Of a DNA stretch of 64,000 nucleotides, positions 35,714 through 46,739 are shown piece after piece. Position 1 is the stretch's first letter; every line of letters starts with the position of its first letter. The DNA comes from Glebionis coronaria (lineage: Eukaryota; Streptophyta; Magnoliopsida; Asterales; Asteraceae). The translations under genes and the position numbers were made by a program. The stretch spans positions 558,001 to 622,000 of the forward strand of contig JANFOE010000054.1 of the NCBI GenBank assembly GCA_025667525.1, read 5' to 3'. The notes under the pieces were generated by a model. That model was not told where the DNA came from. It was given only the letters and a program-made list of their open reading frames with translations, and ran no database searches.

Positions 35714-36021
35714 TAGGGTTGAGCATCGGCCCGGGACCGGATCGGACCGGTAAAAACGGACCGGACCGAGGACCGAAATGGTCCGAAACCCCGGATCGAG
35801 ACCGGACCGAAATAGTCGGGTCCGGTCCGGTTCGGTCCTCGGTTCGGTCCGGTCCTATTAGACGTATTACACGAGATTTTGGTAAGACCGAATCAGACCG
35901 ATCGGACCGAGTACCTAATTCGTCTGAAACCCCGGACCGAGGACCGGACTGAAATTGTTCGGTCTGGTCCGGTCCGGTTTTCCGGTCCGGGTCGGTTTTG
36001 GGTCTGCCTTGCTCAGCCCTA
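35714..36021. mobile_element. hAT-like MITE built of GGACCGG repeats, 308 bp
   Basis: Ends TAGGGTTGAGCA / TGCTCAGCCCTA, perfect 8-bp duplication CTATCTAG (35706-35713 and 36022-36029). The interior is dense in ggaccgg and its complement ccggtcc and can fold extensively. The apparent Pro/Arg/Asp-rich reading frames are a by-product of this repeat. Confidence 0.88.
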
Positions 36022-36611
36022 CTATCTAGTAAATATTATAGATGGTTGGAAAAGTAAATAAATGTGAGTAGTTGGAGGTTCACATATTAAAGTAGTGCGC
36101 ATTTAATATGAATCGTTGGAGTAGTAAATTTTTTATGGTTGGTTTTCTTTAAGGCAAAAGTTATTTTGGAAACTTGTTTTTTCTAAGAAACTAAGGGACT
36201 AATCCAAGCCTTCTATTTAGTTTTGATCTAAAGACTCAGATTAATCTAAGATTTAATTTGTAAAATTCTATTTTTTTTGTCGGGTTTCTTTTACTTTAAA
36301 CACACACCTGTGTAAAAAACAAATACATCCTCTGGGTGCACCGATTAGCGAAAACTACATTGCCAATACAACCACCGATCACCGGCGTTCAAACCACCAC
36401 TACACCAACCAACTATAGTACAAACTGCCATTGAAGGACCAATCGTCGCCATTGCCATAGCAGCACCTTTCTATCACTAATTTAAAGGTTATTATGTTAA
36501 ATTTGGCTTGTTCAATTTTACACTTTCATCATTCACATATTAGTAGTCGGCGTTCAGATCGAATATTGCTTCTAATAATTGTTTAGTTAATAGTTTTATC
36601 ACAGTCATTGC

Positions 36612-36689
36612 AACAAATTGATTCAATTTTATTATGCTTATCAGCTGTTTGATGAAATGCCCGAACCAAATTATGTGCAAGGTCTGTGA
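36612..36689 (+). pseudogene. PPR-protein-like fragment
   Basis: Conceptual translation contains AYQLFDEMPEPN, a classic match to the pentatricopeptide repeat motif (YA.QLFDEMPE.N), directly followed by YVQGL and a TGA at 36687-36689. Upstream codons are also open for ~10 residues. Such proteins bind organellar RNA. Here only part of one repeat survives, lying inside the inverted-end element, which suggests transduplication of a host gene piece. Confidence 0.5.
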
Positions 36690-37731
36690 ACTTTATTTGT
36701 TGATTCATAATCCATGGCACCTGCACCGTGTGAACTTTATTTATGAACTTTATTTTGTCTTATATAGCGGGCTTATGGCTTATATTGTTTTCCGATAAGT
36801 CGAGGTATCGGGTTGTATATTAGCATCATTTTTTTCATAGTACAACAGAAGGCATTAAATATACTAGTACTATGTAACTATTTTCAATTGTTTTTATGGC
36901 AAGCTGTATATTAGTATAATACTTTCTAGTACATAAATGCATATTTGTATGTAGTATACAAATAAACTCGAAGGTAAAAAAATTCACGGAATGCTTTGTG
37001 CTTCATGTTATGTCAGCATAAAAACAATTAGAAACTTAGTGATGCTCCTACAAAGTCATCAGGAAATTCAGACTGAGGCTTGATTAAGAAGCTGAATGGA
37101 TTTGATGGTTTCACAATGTCAATAGGGAATGCTATATATTGAAATTTCAATAATCACAGTCAATGGGTTATTTGACTCAGTTGTGTCACTTCAATAGCAA
37201 CGTTTGAACATGTTAATTAGAGTCAATAGGTTAGCTAGGAGTATGCCACTTAGGGGTAGCATTGGAAGTTTTAGCTATTAACCTTGGTTGGATGAACGGT
37301 CTTCAAGAAGCATTTCTAGAAAATGAAGCTTCAAACTCGAACACTAATGAAGTAATTCATATCGATTTGAATTCAAACAAATTTATTGATTTTTTTTTGT
37401 TGATATTGAGTGTGAAATAATCTGTCATTTAAGAAATAGTAGTAAATATTCATAACTTATGATGAAGCATGGGACTTTGTTTCATAAATGAGTTTTGATT
37501 GGCTAAGAGAGAAGGATCGGCTAATATCTGAAATGAAAGCCGACAAACATATAACTTTGGCCTTGTAAATCGAAGTGATAAGTCTTGGTTTGTTGGTGCT
37601 TCCTTTACCATCTGATCCCATCTTCATGTTAACTTATAAATTCCATGTAGACATTTCATTTCTTTATGTTTTATTTTTTTTGTTTCAGATAAGATGAGGA
37701 ACATCTTTTAAGTTTACTTTTTTTGTCTCAG

Positions 37732-37896
37732 CTGGACAACCGCAACGGATGGGCTTCAAAAGAAAAGGAGAACAATCTTTCTTTGTCTGGTGCTATAAAA
37801 GATCTAAAATCAAGCATCCTACGACTTTCTGAAACTGAAGGGGCATTACTTATTTTGCTAAATCATGAACCAGTCGAGAGGTGTAAAGATACCTGA
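37732..37896 (+). pseudogene. Exon-like open segment after a splice-acceptor-like site
   Basis: A T-rich tract ending 'tttttgtctcag' precedes 54 open codons (LDNRNGWASKEKENN ... AIKDLKSSILRL ... EPVERCKDT) to TGA. The composition is protein-like (charged, amphipathic, possibly helical) in an otherwise stop-rich area. I do not recognise it. A captured exon is plausible; chance is not excluded. Confidence 0.35.
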
Positions 37897-38014
37897 GTGG
37901 GAACTCTTGTACGACAGAGGTGTAAATCATGAAGACGTTTTCTTAGCATCTTTTGTGATCGGTTCTAATGTGTCGTTATGTGGAAGGTAATATGTTGATG
38001 AGGGTGTGGATAAG

Positions 38015-38238
38015 TTTTTTTTTTTTGTAACCGTGATTTCCGACTCATTGGCCGACTAATCCACGGGGTTTGAGCCCACCGCCACACAGACTCAAACCAG
38101 GTAAAGCCCTCCCTTTTCAGGAGGTTGGTATGGCCACTTCAAGGTTGTTTGCACCTAGTGGGAATTGAACTTGAGACCTCACACACTTTGGAGTGATAGC
38201 CACAAATCTTTTTGCCACTAGGCCACCCTTGAGTGGTT
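38015..38238 (-). mobile_element. tRNA-derived SINE, ~224 bp
   Basis: Minus strand starts ACCACTCAAGGGTGGCCTAG, with A box TGGCCTAGTGG (38215-38225) and B box AGTTCAATTCC (38161-38171), and ends in an A-tail (T run 38015-38026 on plus). Flanked by 14-bp target duplications AGGGTGTGGATAAG at 38001-38014 and 38239-38252. All three SINE hallmarks are present. Confidence 0.92.
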
Positions 38239-38634
38239 AGGGTGTGGATAAGTTTTGGTTTGTACTTGTTCACTTGCTGAGACGGTCAAGGGTTCGATGT
38301 TGGCTTCAAGTCGACATATTTGGGTCTGGAGATGACTTCAGAGAAGATTGGATGTGGTCCTCATGGCGAAATCCTCACAGACCGACTGAAGCTCTTTGTT
38401 CATGTTAGTGCTGGTCTGCAAGACTGAACTGTTGGGGTTCATCGTTGGGGTCGTGCATGTAAAATTTAAACTAACTCGACCTAAGTTTGAAGGTTTTTAG
38501 AATCTCTAGTCATTTCATGCCCGTTCACTATGTTTAGTTTTACTTTTACATATAGTTTTGGTTTCTCCGTTAAACAATTGTTTGATGTTTAAGTTTTGAA
38601 ATGTTCCGCTATGACGAATAAACGAAGATGTTCT

Positions 38635-38960
38635 GATCAGATATAAAGTATATCTAGATATATATAAAGTATATCTAGATATATATAAAGTATATCCAGA
38701 TATACCTTTTTAACTTTTTATTGTCACTTTATATCCAGAATTAAGGGCTAACTTAATAATTATGATCAGATATATATAAAGTATATCTAGATATATACAA
38801 AGTATATCTAGATATATAAAAAGTATATCCAGATATATATAATGTATATCTGGATATATATAAAGTATATCTAGACATACATTTTTAACTTTTTTAATGT
38901 CACTTTATATCCAGATATAAGGGTCAATTTAATAATTATGATCAGATACATATATAAAGG
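38635..38960. repeat. AT-rich tandem array of tatatcta/gatata units
   Basis: Dense ~21-bp units (tatatataaagtatatctaga) organised in larger blocks that restart with 'gatcagata' at 38635, 38764 and 38940. Each block ends with 'ttttaacttttt..tgtcactttatatccaga'. Non-coding. Confidence 0.8.
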
Positions 38961-39969
38961 ATATCTAGATATTACATTGTAATCTAGTCATGATTAATGA
39001 GAATTAATTTCATAAAATTCTAACAATTGGTTCATTTCAATAATAACTACATATATCTACACAGACTCAAGTTGTTTTGTTCTTACATTTCAGCAGTAGC
39101 CAAAACATCTCAGAAACACGTGCTGAGAAATTTCTGCACGCATTCTCCCTGGAAGAAGGTGTGGATCTTACATCGAGATGCTAGCATGAAGAAGAGCCAG
39201 AATGTATTAATATTAACTACTTAAATAATATGATGTTAGTCACCACTAATGTAACATCTCAGTCAAAAGCTCCAACTGTTTCAGGTACCATATGAGTCTC
39301 TCTAGCCAAAATTATAACTAGTTTGTTAATGTACTTTCGATTTATGAAGTGGTAACTGAATGCAGGTGAACCTAAATCAGATTTTGTGGCTCTTCATACT
39401 CCCCGCTCCCAGAGAGCATGTTAGGTCTCCAAGGATATTTTGGCTCTTCCAACCTCCTTTATATTATATATCTAGAGATAAAAGCATATCAATATTTTTT
39501 TTACTTTTTTTTCATTTGTCTTACCAACATAAGTTTACCTTCTTTGACTTTAATTCGTGATTGATTGAATAGTTCCTTGTTTTATTTTTGTGTTTAATTC
39601 GTGATTTTTATAGTCATTTTTGTTGACTTTTTATTTATATCTAGATATAAACATGCTATCAATATAATTTTTATTTTTAGATATACATGTTTTATTTCTA
39701 GATATAAACATGCTATCAATATAAAAATTTATATCTAGATATACATTTTATATCTAGATATAACAATTTAAAACTATGACTTATTTTATATCTAGATATA
39801 AAAACTTATATCTAGATATAACAATTTTATATCTAGATATAAAATTTTAAATCTATGACTTATTTTATATAAATCACGAATTGGTAAAGCAATTGTACTA
39901 TCTTCATCACGCTCTGTGGACCATAGCATGCTATATGACTTATTTTATATAAAATTTTAAATCTATGAT

Positions 39970-40560
39970 TTATTTTACCATCAAGAACGCCACTGGACCA
40001 TAGTACTCAAGGTTATTTGTAGTGTGCCATGCTAGTTTTGACACGCTTGCACATTCAAGTATGTGTGTACACCAATCGATATCGTTAGCATCATCGCCTA
40101 CAAATACATTTTTTAAAACCGTGAACTTGATCGTTGAGTTGTTGTCGCAGCTTCCCAAACAATTTGAAATTAATGTCAAGATGTTCATTCTGAACATGTA
40201 ATCCGCTTTCTTTATTTCTATTATAACTTCCGATAAAGCCTTTATTGTGATCTGGTTGACATTCTTAAATTGTTGTTTCCAATCTCTTAGGAAGGGATCA
40301 TCGAATTCCCGTTCTCCTTCTCTTTTAAGCTTCCTTCGTCAGTATCTTCTATGTCGTTATCAGTTTTTCCTCAGCTTCTTTCCTTCTGCTTGAACTTGAC
40401 TTCACTTTTCTTTGAGTAAGTACTGATTTATTTCTTGGTTCCTCCTCATAAGTATCTTCTATGTCGTTATCAGTTTCTTCATCCTCTGTCACTTTTCTTT
40501 GTTTTATGTTTTTGGCCGGTGGGGGCTTTCTTTTCTTTAATTGATAGTTACTCTTTTCTG
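39970..40560 (-). pseudogene. Degenerate transposon-type ORF (C-terminal part), minus strand
   Basis: From 40560 leftward the minus strand has a basic, Lys/Arg/Glu-rich segment (KKRKPPPAKNIKQRK) broken by stops, then an open 75-codon stretch ending at 39970 (MFRMNILTLISNCLG ... IDWCTHILECASVS ... YYGPVAFLM). The WC..I.EC...K..W...YYGP..FL pattern recalls plant transposon-encoded proteins associated with Ulp1-type or Mutator-like elements, but I cannot name the family. A short direct repeat (agtatcttctatgtcgttat at 40337 and 40451) interrupts it. Confidence 0.4.
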
Positions 40561-40660
40561 CATAAGTAAATGTTATAAAAACTGTTAGTTACTATATATT
40601 TTAAGTATCAGTACTTAAACAAAGAAAAGTGAAGCATCAGTATAAAAAGAAAAGTGAAGT

Positions 40661-42340
40661 AAATGTTTGTTTTATTAATATATTTTATATTTCAAGTATA
40701 TCAATATATACTTCAAATATATCTGGATATATCTGAAAATATATCTTGATATACCTGAAAATATATCAAGATATATTACAGGTATATCAAGATATATTTT
40801 CAGGTATATCAAGATATATTTTCAGGTATATTCAAGATATACTTCAAATATATCTGAATATATCTGAAAATCTTTCAAGTTATATTTTCACGTATATCAA
40901 GATATATTTTCAGGTATATCAAGATATATTTTCAGGTATCTTGATCCAACACATACACCAACACAAACATCAAATCCCCACAAAAATCACAAAATAATCA
41001 CAGTCCATAACAACAACACAGAACATCGTAAACGGCCTAACAGCACAGAATAAAAACATTACGCAACTACATTCATCGATCGAGTACTTCAAATGTTTGT
41101 TTTATTAATATATTTTATATTTCAAGTATATCAAGATATACTTCAAATATATCTGAAAATATATCTTGATATACCTGAAAATATATCAAGATATATTTCA
41201 GGTATATCAAGATATATTTTCAGGTATATCAAGATATATTTTCAGGTATATTCAAGATATACTTCAAATATATCTGAATATATCTGAAAATATATCTTGA
41301 TATACCTGAAAATATATCAAGATATATTTTCAGGTATATCAAGATATATTTTCATGTATATCAAGATATATTTTCACGTATCTTGATCCAACACATACAC
41401 CAACACATACACCAACACAAACATCAAATCACAAAATCATCAGAGTCCATAACAACATCACAGAACATCGTAAACGGCCTAACAGCACAGAATAAAAACA
41501 TTACGCAACTACATACATCGATCGAGTACTTCAAATGTTTGTTTTATTAATATATTTTATATTTCAAGTATATCAAGATATACTTCAAATATATCTGAAT
41601 ATATCTGAAAATATATCTTGATATACCTGAAAATATATCAAGATATATTTCAGGTATATCAAGATATATTTTCAGGTATATCAAGATATATTTTCAGGTA
41701 TATTCAAGATATACTTCAAATATATCTTGATATACCTGAAAATATATCAAGATATATTTTCAGGTATCTTGATCCAACACATACACCAACACAAACATCA
41801 AATCACAAAATCATCACAGTCCATAATAACAACACAGAACATCGTAAACGGCCTAACAGCACAGAATAAAACATTACGCAACTACATACATCGATCGAGT
41901 ACTTCAAACGTTTGTTTTATTAATATATTTTATATTTCAAGTATATCAAGATATACTTCAAATATATCTGAATATATCTGAAAATATATCTTGATATACC
42001 TGAAAATATATCAAGATATATTTCAGGTATATCAAGATATATTTTCAGGTATATCAAGATATATTTTCAGGTATATTCAAGAGATACTTCAAATATATTT
42101 GAATATATCTGAAAATATATCTTGATATACCTGAAAATATATCAAGATATATTTTCAGGTATATCAAGATATATTTTCAGGTATATTGATCCAACACATA
42201 CACCAACACAAACATCAAATCACCACAAAAATCACAAAATTATCACAGTCCATAACAACAACACAGAACATCGTAAACGGCCTAACAGCACATAATAAAA
42301 ACATGACGCAACTACATACATCGATCGAGTACTTCAAATT
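40661..42340. repeat. ~430-bp satellite-like tandem array, four units plus truncated end
   Basis: The anchor aaatgtttgttttattaata (with variants) recurs at 40661, 41091, 41533, 41906 and, truncated, 42336, giving periods of 430, 442, 373 and 430 bp. Each unit has a first half made of ~20-22-bp subrepeats (atatcaagatatattttcagg and its inverse) and a unique second half (aacatcgtaaacggcctaac). Apparent YQDI/RYI-rich reading frames arise from the subrepeats and are not genes. Confidence 0.93.
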
Positions 42341-42588
42341 TTAACATCCAACACAGTGTAATTCAACAAATCAAAACACATTATAACGACTATACTTAAC
42401 CTTTAACATGTTAACGAAAAAAATAATATTCACACCAACATTTACGCCCAACCACGAAGCTACCTACCTACTAACCTACCTTCAATTTAACAAACAATAT
42501 GTTTAAAACCAATTGTAAAACTAAATCACAAGCAAAATCACAATCAGAATCACAAGAAGGCAAATTTGTGGATTAGATACATTCAGTT

Positions 42589-42897
42589 TTAGATGAATTT
42601 ACCTTTCGATGGGGGTGGAAAAGAATGTCGATTAGGATCAGACATGTTAATAGGAGAAAGGTATCGCGGGCTTCTGGCCCACATGGCATTATTAGGTATA
42701 GTAACAGGGGCACTAGTCTCGGAGCGCAACCGAGATTGCAAGTAATTCCCACCGGAGATGTATGTTGGCGAAGATCGAGAAGCGGATGGAGAGAATGATG
42801 GTGACAGTTGATAATCATCAAACCTGGTGTAAGTTGTCGTTAGTGGTCTCATTCTTTGACCATAAACAACTTCTGTACGGGAAGAAGACAAATCATA
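42589..42897 (-). pseudogene. ORF fragment rich in Ser/Pro/Arg, minus strand
   Basis: About 100 codons open to a stop at 42589 (RTEVVYGQRMRPLTTTY ... SPSFSPSASRSSP ... RSPRYLSPINMSDPNRH). Composition is protein-like and disordered, codon use is not repeat-driven, and it lies upstream (in minus-strand sense) of the 39970-40560 ORF within the same putative transposon, with the satellite array between them. It may be an internal exon of the transposon gene. Function unknown. Confidence 0.4.
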
Positions 42898-43794
42898 ACG
42901 ACTGCTTCAAATAGGAATTCCATCATTTTAAGGTTAAATATGCATTTGTTTATCCAAGTCAATATTTGAGCTCGACTACACTTAAACTAAGCCAATCTTA
43001 AGTATCTCATGAATATATTATCTACTTGTGATCACTTGGCTTATAATGTTTCTTATAATGGAATATTTGGCTTCTAACTCAATACTAATTCTTGTATGAT
43101 AATAACCAGTTAACTTATCATGTTCTTCCTATTTTAACCTATTGGAACCTGAGCTCAACTTCACCTAAATCAAGCAGAATTGGTATCTCACAAGTCGCCT
43201 CAATAGAATCTCACTTCAATTACCTATTGGAACCCAAGCTCAACTTCACATAGCCCATTTTGTTATTAATTTATAGTAATAAGTTTGCTTTATCTATGTC
43301 AATCAACACACATCAACCCTATTCCTCATTCACCCTAATAATATACGCTGTCTATCAACACACATCATCTTCATGTTTTTTTTAGATTATATCCAGATAT
43401 ATATCAACTATATCTGGATATAATTTGCTTTTTATCTGCTCACCAACCATGGTTTACACAAAGCAAGATCTACGCTACTCTATATCCACTACCCAGGCTA
43501 CTTAAGAAACCATAAGCGTAAGTACTATCCACTATGCAAGCTACTTTATATCATTATATATCTAGATATAACATTCATCTTAAAATTAGTTTAAACATTT
43601 CATCAAACAGGTTTTATACATCATAAAATTAAATCAACAATTATAAAATAAATTCAACAATCATAAAATCAATTCAAAAATCATAAAATTAATATCAATT
43701 AAATCCACATTATCGACAATAATGTATGATTCTTAGAACGATTAGGTCAAAATCGAAAAAAAAGTTAAAAAAAATCGTGATTAAAGGATCATAC

Positions 43795-43846
43795 CGTGTT
43801 TCAGATCTTCTTTTGTTTCAACATTTGGTCTTTTTGTTAGCGGCAT
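43795..43846 (-). pseudogene. Possible first exon of the decayed transposon gene
   Basis: Minus strand: ATG at 43846 opens MPLTKRPNVETKEDLKH and reaches a donor-like CACG|GTATGA at 43794. Upstream lies 'aaaccctaaaacttat' and a CT-rich leader (tctatctctctct), common in plant 5' leaders. It sits ~245 bp inside the right inverted end, where a transposase gene would start. The support is positional only. Confidence 0.3.
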
Positions 43847-44532
43847 CGACTTGAATATAAGTTTTAGGGTTTGGATTTTTAGACAGATGATGTATGTGTT
43901 TAGAGAGAGATAGATACGGGGGAAATGAGTTTTGGAGCGGTTATTGTAGAATACATAATATTTGCAATTTAGTCTCTAATTAGTTTTGATTATTTGCAAC
44001 ATTAGTCCTTCCGTTTTTTTATCCTAAGATCTGGTCTCATCTAATCAATGGCTAAAATGAGTCCCTTAGTTTCTATGAAAATACAAGTTTGTATAATAAA
44101 CCGACTCTTTCTTTAATCGGAGACTTGGAGCAACATACGTATACTAAAGTACGTCGAAATAATAGATCAAACATATTTGTGAGTTCATCTTCTTTATCGT
44201 CTCGTTCATGTTCTAATAAATCGATAGACAATTCAAGAATAACATAATACGAAAAGGCTATATGCGCGAACTCCAACGTGTTCTTTTTTTGTGTTCAATT
44301 ACAATACATATCTTGGTTGTCACTCGTTCATTCTATATATAGAGCAATTAATTTTTTGTCATTTTATGTAATAAACTTACATTTTTATATACTTTTTTTT
44401 TTGTTTTATAACCGTCTATTAACTCACATTGGGGCAAAATAGCCATCACATATAAAATGTATCAAACATGCAATAATAGGTTAACATATTTGTTTCCATA
44501 AAACTAAATAAAATAAGTCAAATGCATTAAGA

Positions 44533-44696
44533 GGCCAGGGTACGGGTGTCCATGGCTCAAGCCATAGCCATGTCGCGAGCTCGATGGCTCCAAACACTAC
44601 ACGCTCACTCAGCTCGTGCCATAGCCTCTGGCGCTGTATCCACCAGCTCAAAATGATAGTATAAAGCGAGCCTATGGCGCGAGACTGTACCCTGGC
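44533..44696. repeat. Possible small inverted-end element
   Basis: GCCAGGGTAC near the left and GTACCCTGGC near the right, with GC-rich palindromic content (agctcgatggctcc, gcgagcctatggcgcgag) between. No target duplication found; weak. Confidence 0.3.
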
Positions 44697-44979
44697 TCGC
44701 GTTATATAGCCAATTTTTTTAAAAAAACATAACGGCTAGTAATTGTTTTTATTTATTTGTAATTGCTTTTTATTAATGAAAATTTAAATTTTATAAAATA
44801 GTTTGTTAAAAAAAATATAGTAGGGCCTCTATAACACCAGAAAATCTGGTGTTAACCATACCGCCTGTTATAGAGTTATGGAGTGGATTGCTGACGTGGC
44901 AGTCATTTTTTCCATAACACCAGGATCTTAAAGATGGTTTTAGATCCAACCACAAAGTTATTTTGCCGCTACATATTTT

Positions 44980-46100
44980 CTTTCCGGCCTTTTCATACAC
45001 TCTTTCGCGCCAAGGCCTTAACTCTATAAATAACATTCATTAGTATGTATCTACCCACTGCTCTGAACCCTTTTTCTGTTCTACACCACTCATTAAAACT
45101 CTCACAAGTGCAGCAAGTTTTATGGTTGTGGTGGTGATGAAGTCCTTGTCAAAATTTCTAGTATTAACATCTACTGAAGATCATAAATTGTTTCTACTTC
45201 TATTATTTTACACACAAACAAAAAATATAATGTACAGTAATTTCTTGGTGGAATAGGTGCTCTCGAAATATTAAGGTATCTAAAACCCCAAACACACCTT
45301 ATTGCACTATTCTCTTTATTTCATTATTTAAATTATTATTTTTTCCAAAATAAATACGATGCAGGTAAATGAAGTTGTGGAAGAGTTGACGGAGATTGTA
45401 CCAGCTTGTTTGTCTTTGAACAATATCCGGTTGTTGCACTAGTTACACGGGGCTGATTGTTAGCATGGGCACGCAGGCCAGTATACTTGATGCAAAATAT
45501 AGAGGGCACCAGACGATTGAAGACCTAGAAAATGTAATATATATACTTTAATTATGTAAACAACATGTGTTTTACAGCCCAATATTACCACTTTTAATTT
45601 AGAGTTGAATGCCTATTTTTAGCCTAACACTTACTTTTATTTCTGCTTCAATTTAAGTGTATGAGAGTATTGAAGCATGAACTATGTGTAGCCTTTCAAT
45701 TTCATAGTGGTTATAACTTTGTGTAAGATAGCAAGTTACGTAAGTTACCAATATTTTTTTTGTATTATTTTGGCTACAAATAGATTTATGTGACTTGATT
45801 TGTATGTTACAAATCGAGTTTCTCAAAGTCTTGTAATATAGCTATGGAATAAACAACAAACACTTGTATTCTTTCTTATATTTATAAATATCTCAAATGG
45901 AGATGATCAACACTTTATTGAGTTATTCACGATAATTTTTAGGTGAGATCTGATCATTCTCAACGAAGTTGCGAGGTGAATGAATGAACGGCTTTAAAAT
46001 GGAAGGTTATACTTCTCTTATCGTTACGGTGTGTGGAAAGCTCTAGTGTATATGATCAACTTGCATGATCGAACCTATTTTGAGATACACACTTTATAAA
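44980..46100 (+). pseudogene. Degenerate gene copy C
   Basis: Paralogue of copy A. Canonical E2F-like TTTCGCGCC (45003-45011), TATA box CTATAAATA (45024-45032), ATG at 45123. The 45239-45275 block with 'ggtggaataggtgctctcg' ends at a donor-like 'aggtatct'; the next block begins after 'cgatgcag' (45357-45364) and stays open for ~26 codons (VNEVVEELTEIVPACLSLNN) before a stop. The 3' part (45600-45910) matches 25960-26230. Not recognised. Confidence 0.55.
45003..45032 (+). promoter_or_regulatory. E2F-like box and TATA box, copy C
   Basis: TTTCGCGCC is the best E2F consensus of the four copies. CTATAAATA follows 12 bp later. Confidence 0.55.
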
Positions 46101-46739
46101 TGACTTACTGGATAAGTTGGGATAAAATTTGTTAAACCCAAGGGACGAACCCTAGAGTTTAGGTTACTAAGTGTAATTTTTTTATAATATTTGTATTTTC
46201 AAAGCATGTGAAACCACCAATTTACCTCATAAATTCTTTATGAGGTAACTTAGTACTCGTAATCATAAAAACAAAAAATTGTGCGACGCCTCTGAAAAAT
46301 CTTTTGTTTTTAGTTTGTTATTTTGTCAAAACTATTGCGGATACATAAATTTTCGGATTTTTGTCTTATGGATGCAATACAAGACTTTGTTAAGAATGAA
46401 TGATTGGAAAGTAAGAATAGCTTCAGCTTGAATGGATTCCCGTGGTTCTCATATACAAGAGGATATTATTTATTTTCGACCTCTAATGTTTGGTGTGCCT
46501 CCCTTCAATACCATCCTTGGAGAAACTCACCATGTCTCAAGTTTCAACCTACATGTCCTACCGGAACAAGTAATTTGTTGACCATTTTTTTTAATTATAA
46601 TCAGCAATTTCTAACTCATTGATTTCTGAAGATGATAATAAACTTGAATTACCATTTATTCAAACTGTCCTTTATTTGTTGAGAAGTCCTTGATTGGCAT
46701 CTGTATAGTTTCAAAGAAAAGTGTTGTAATTTTAAATTA

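Larger units (their letters stand above)
36170..44090. mobile_element. Putative large decayed TIR transposon (~7.9 kb) with captured sequence
   Basis: Inverted ends AAACTTGTTTTTTCTAAGAA (36170) and, reverse complement of the right end, AAACTTGTATTTTCATAGAA, followed in both by ACTAAGGGACT. The block-1 flanks rejoin the block-2 sequence on either side, so the whole stretch looks inserted. No target duplication could be found, so the exact ends are uncertain. Contents: a PPR-like fragment, an exon-like ORF, a SINE, AT-rich repeats, a satellite array and minus-strand ORFs with a basic segment. Mutator-like is the favoured class. Confidence 0.5.

Noticed and set aside
35719..36061. Pro/Asp/Arg-rich frames
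   Set aside because: Translation of the GGACCGG repeat of a MITE.
40746..41981. Reading frames rich in YQDI/RYI/SGI repeats
   Set aside because: They follow the 20-22-bp subrepeats of the satellite and disappear where the subrepeats stop; not a repeat protein.
38635..42340. CRISPR-like array
   Set aside because: No regular repeat-spacer structure; tandem satellite in plant nuclear DNA.
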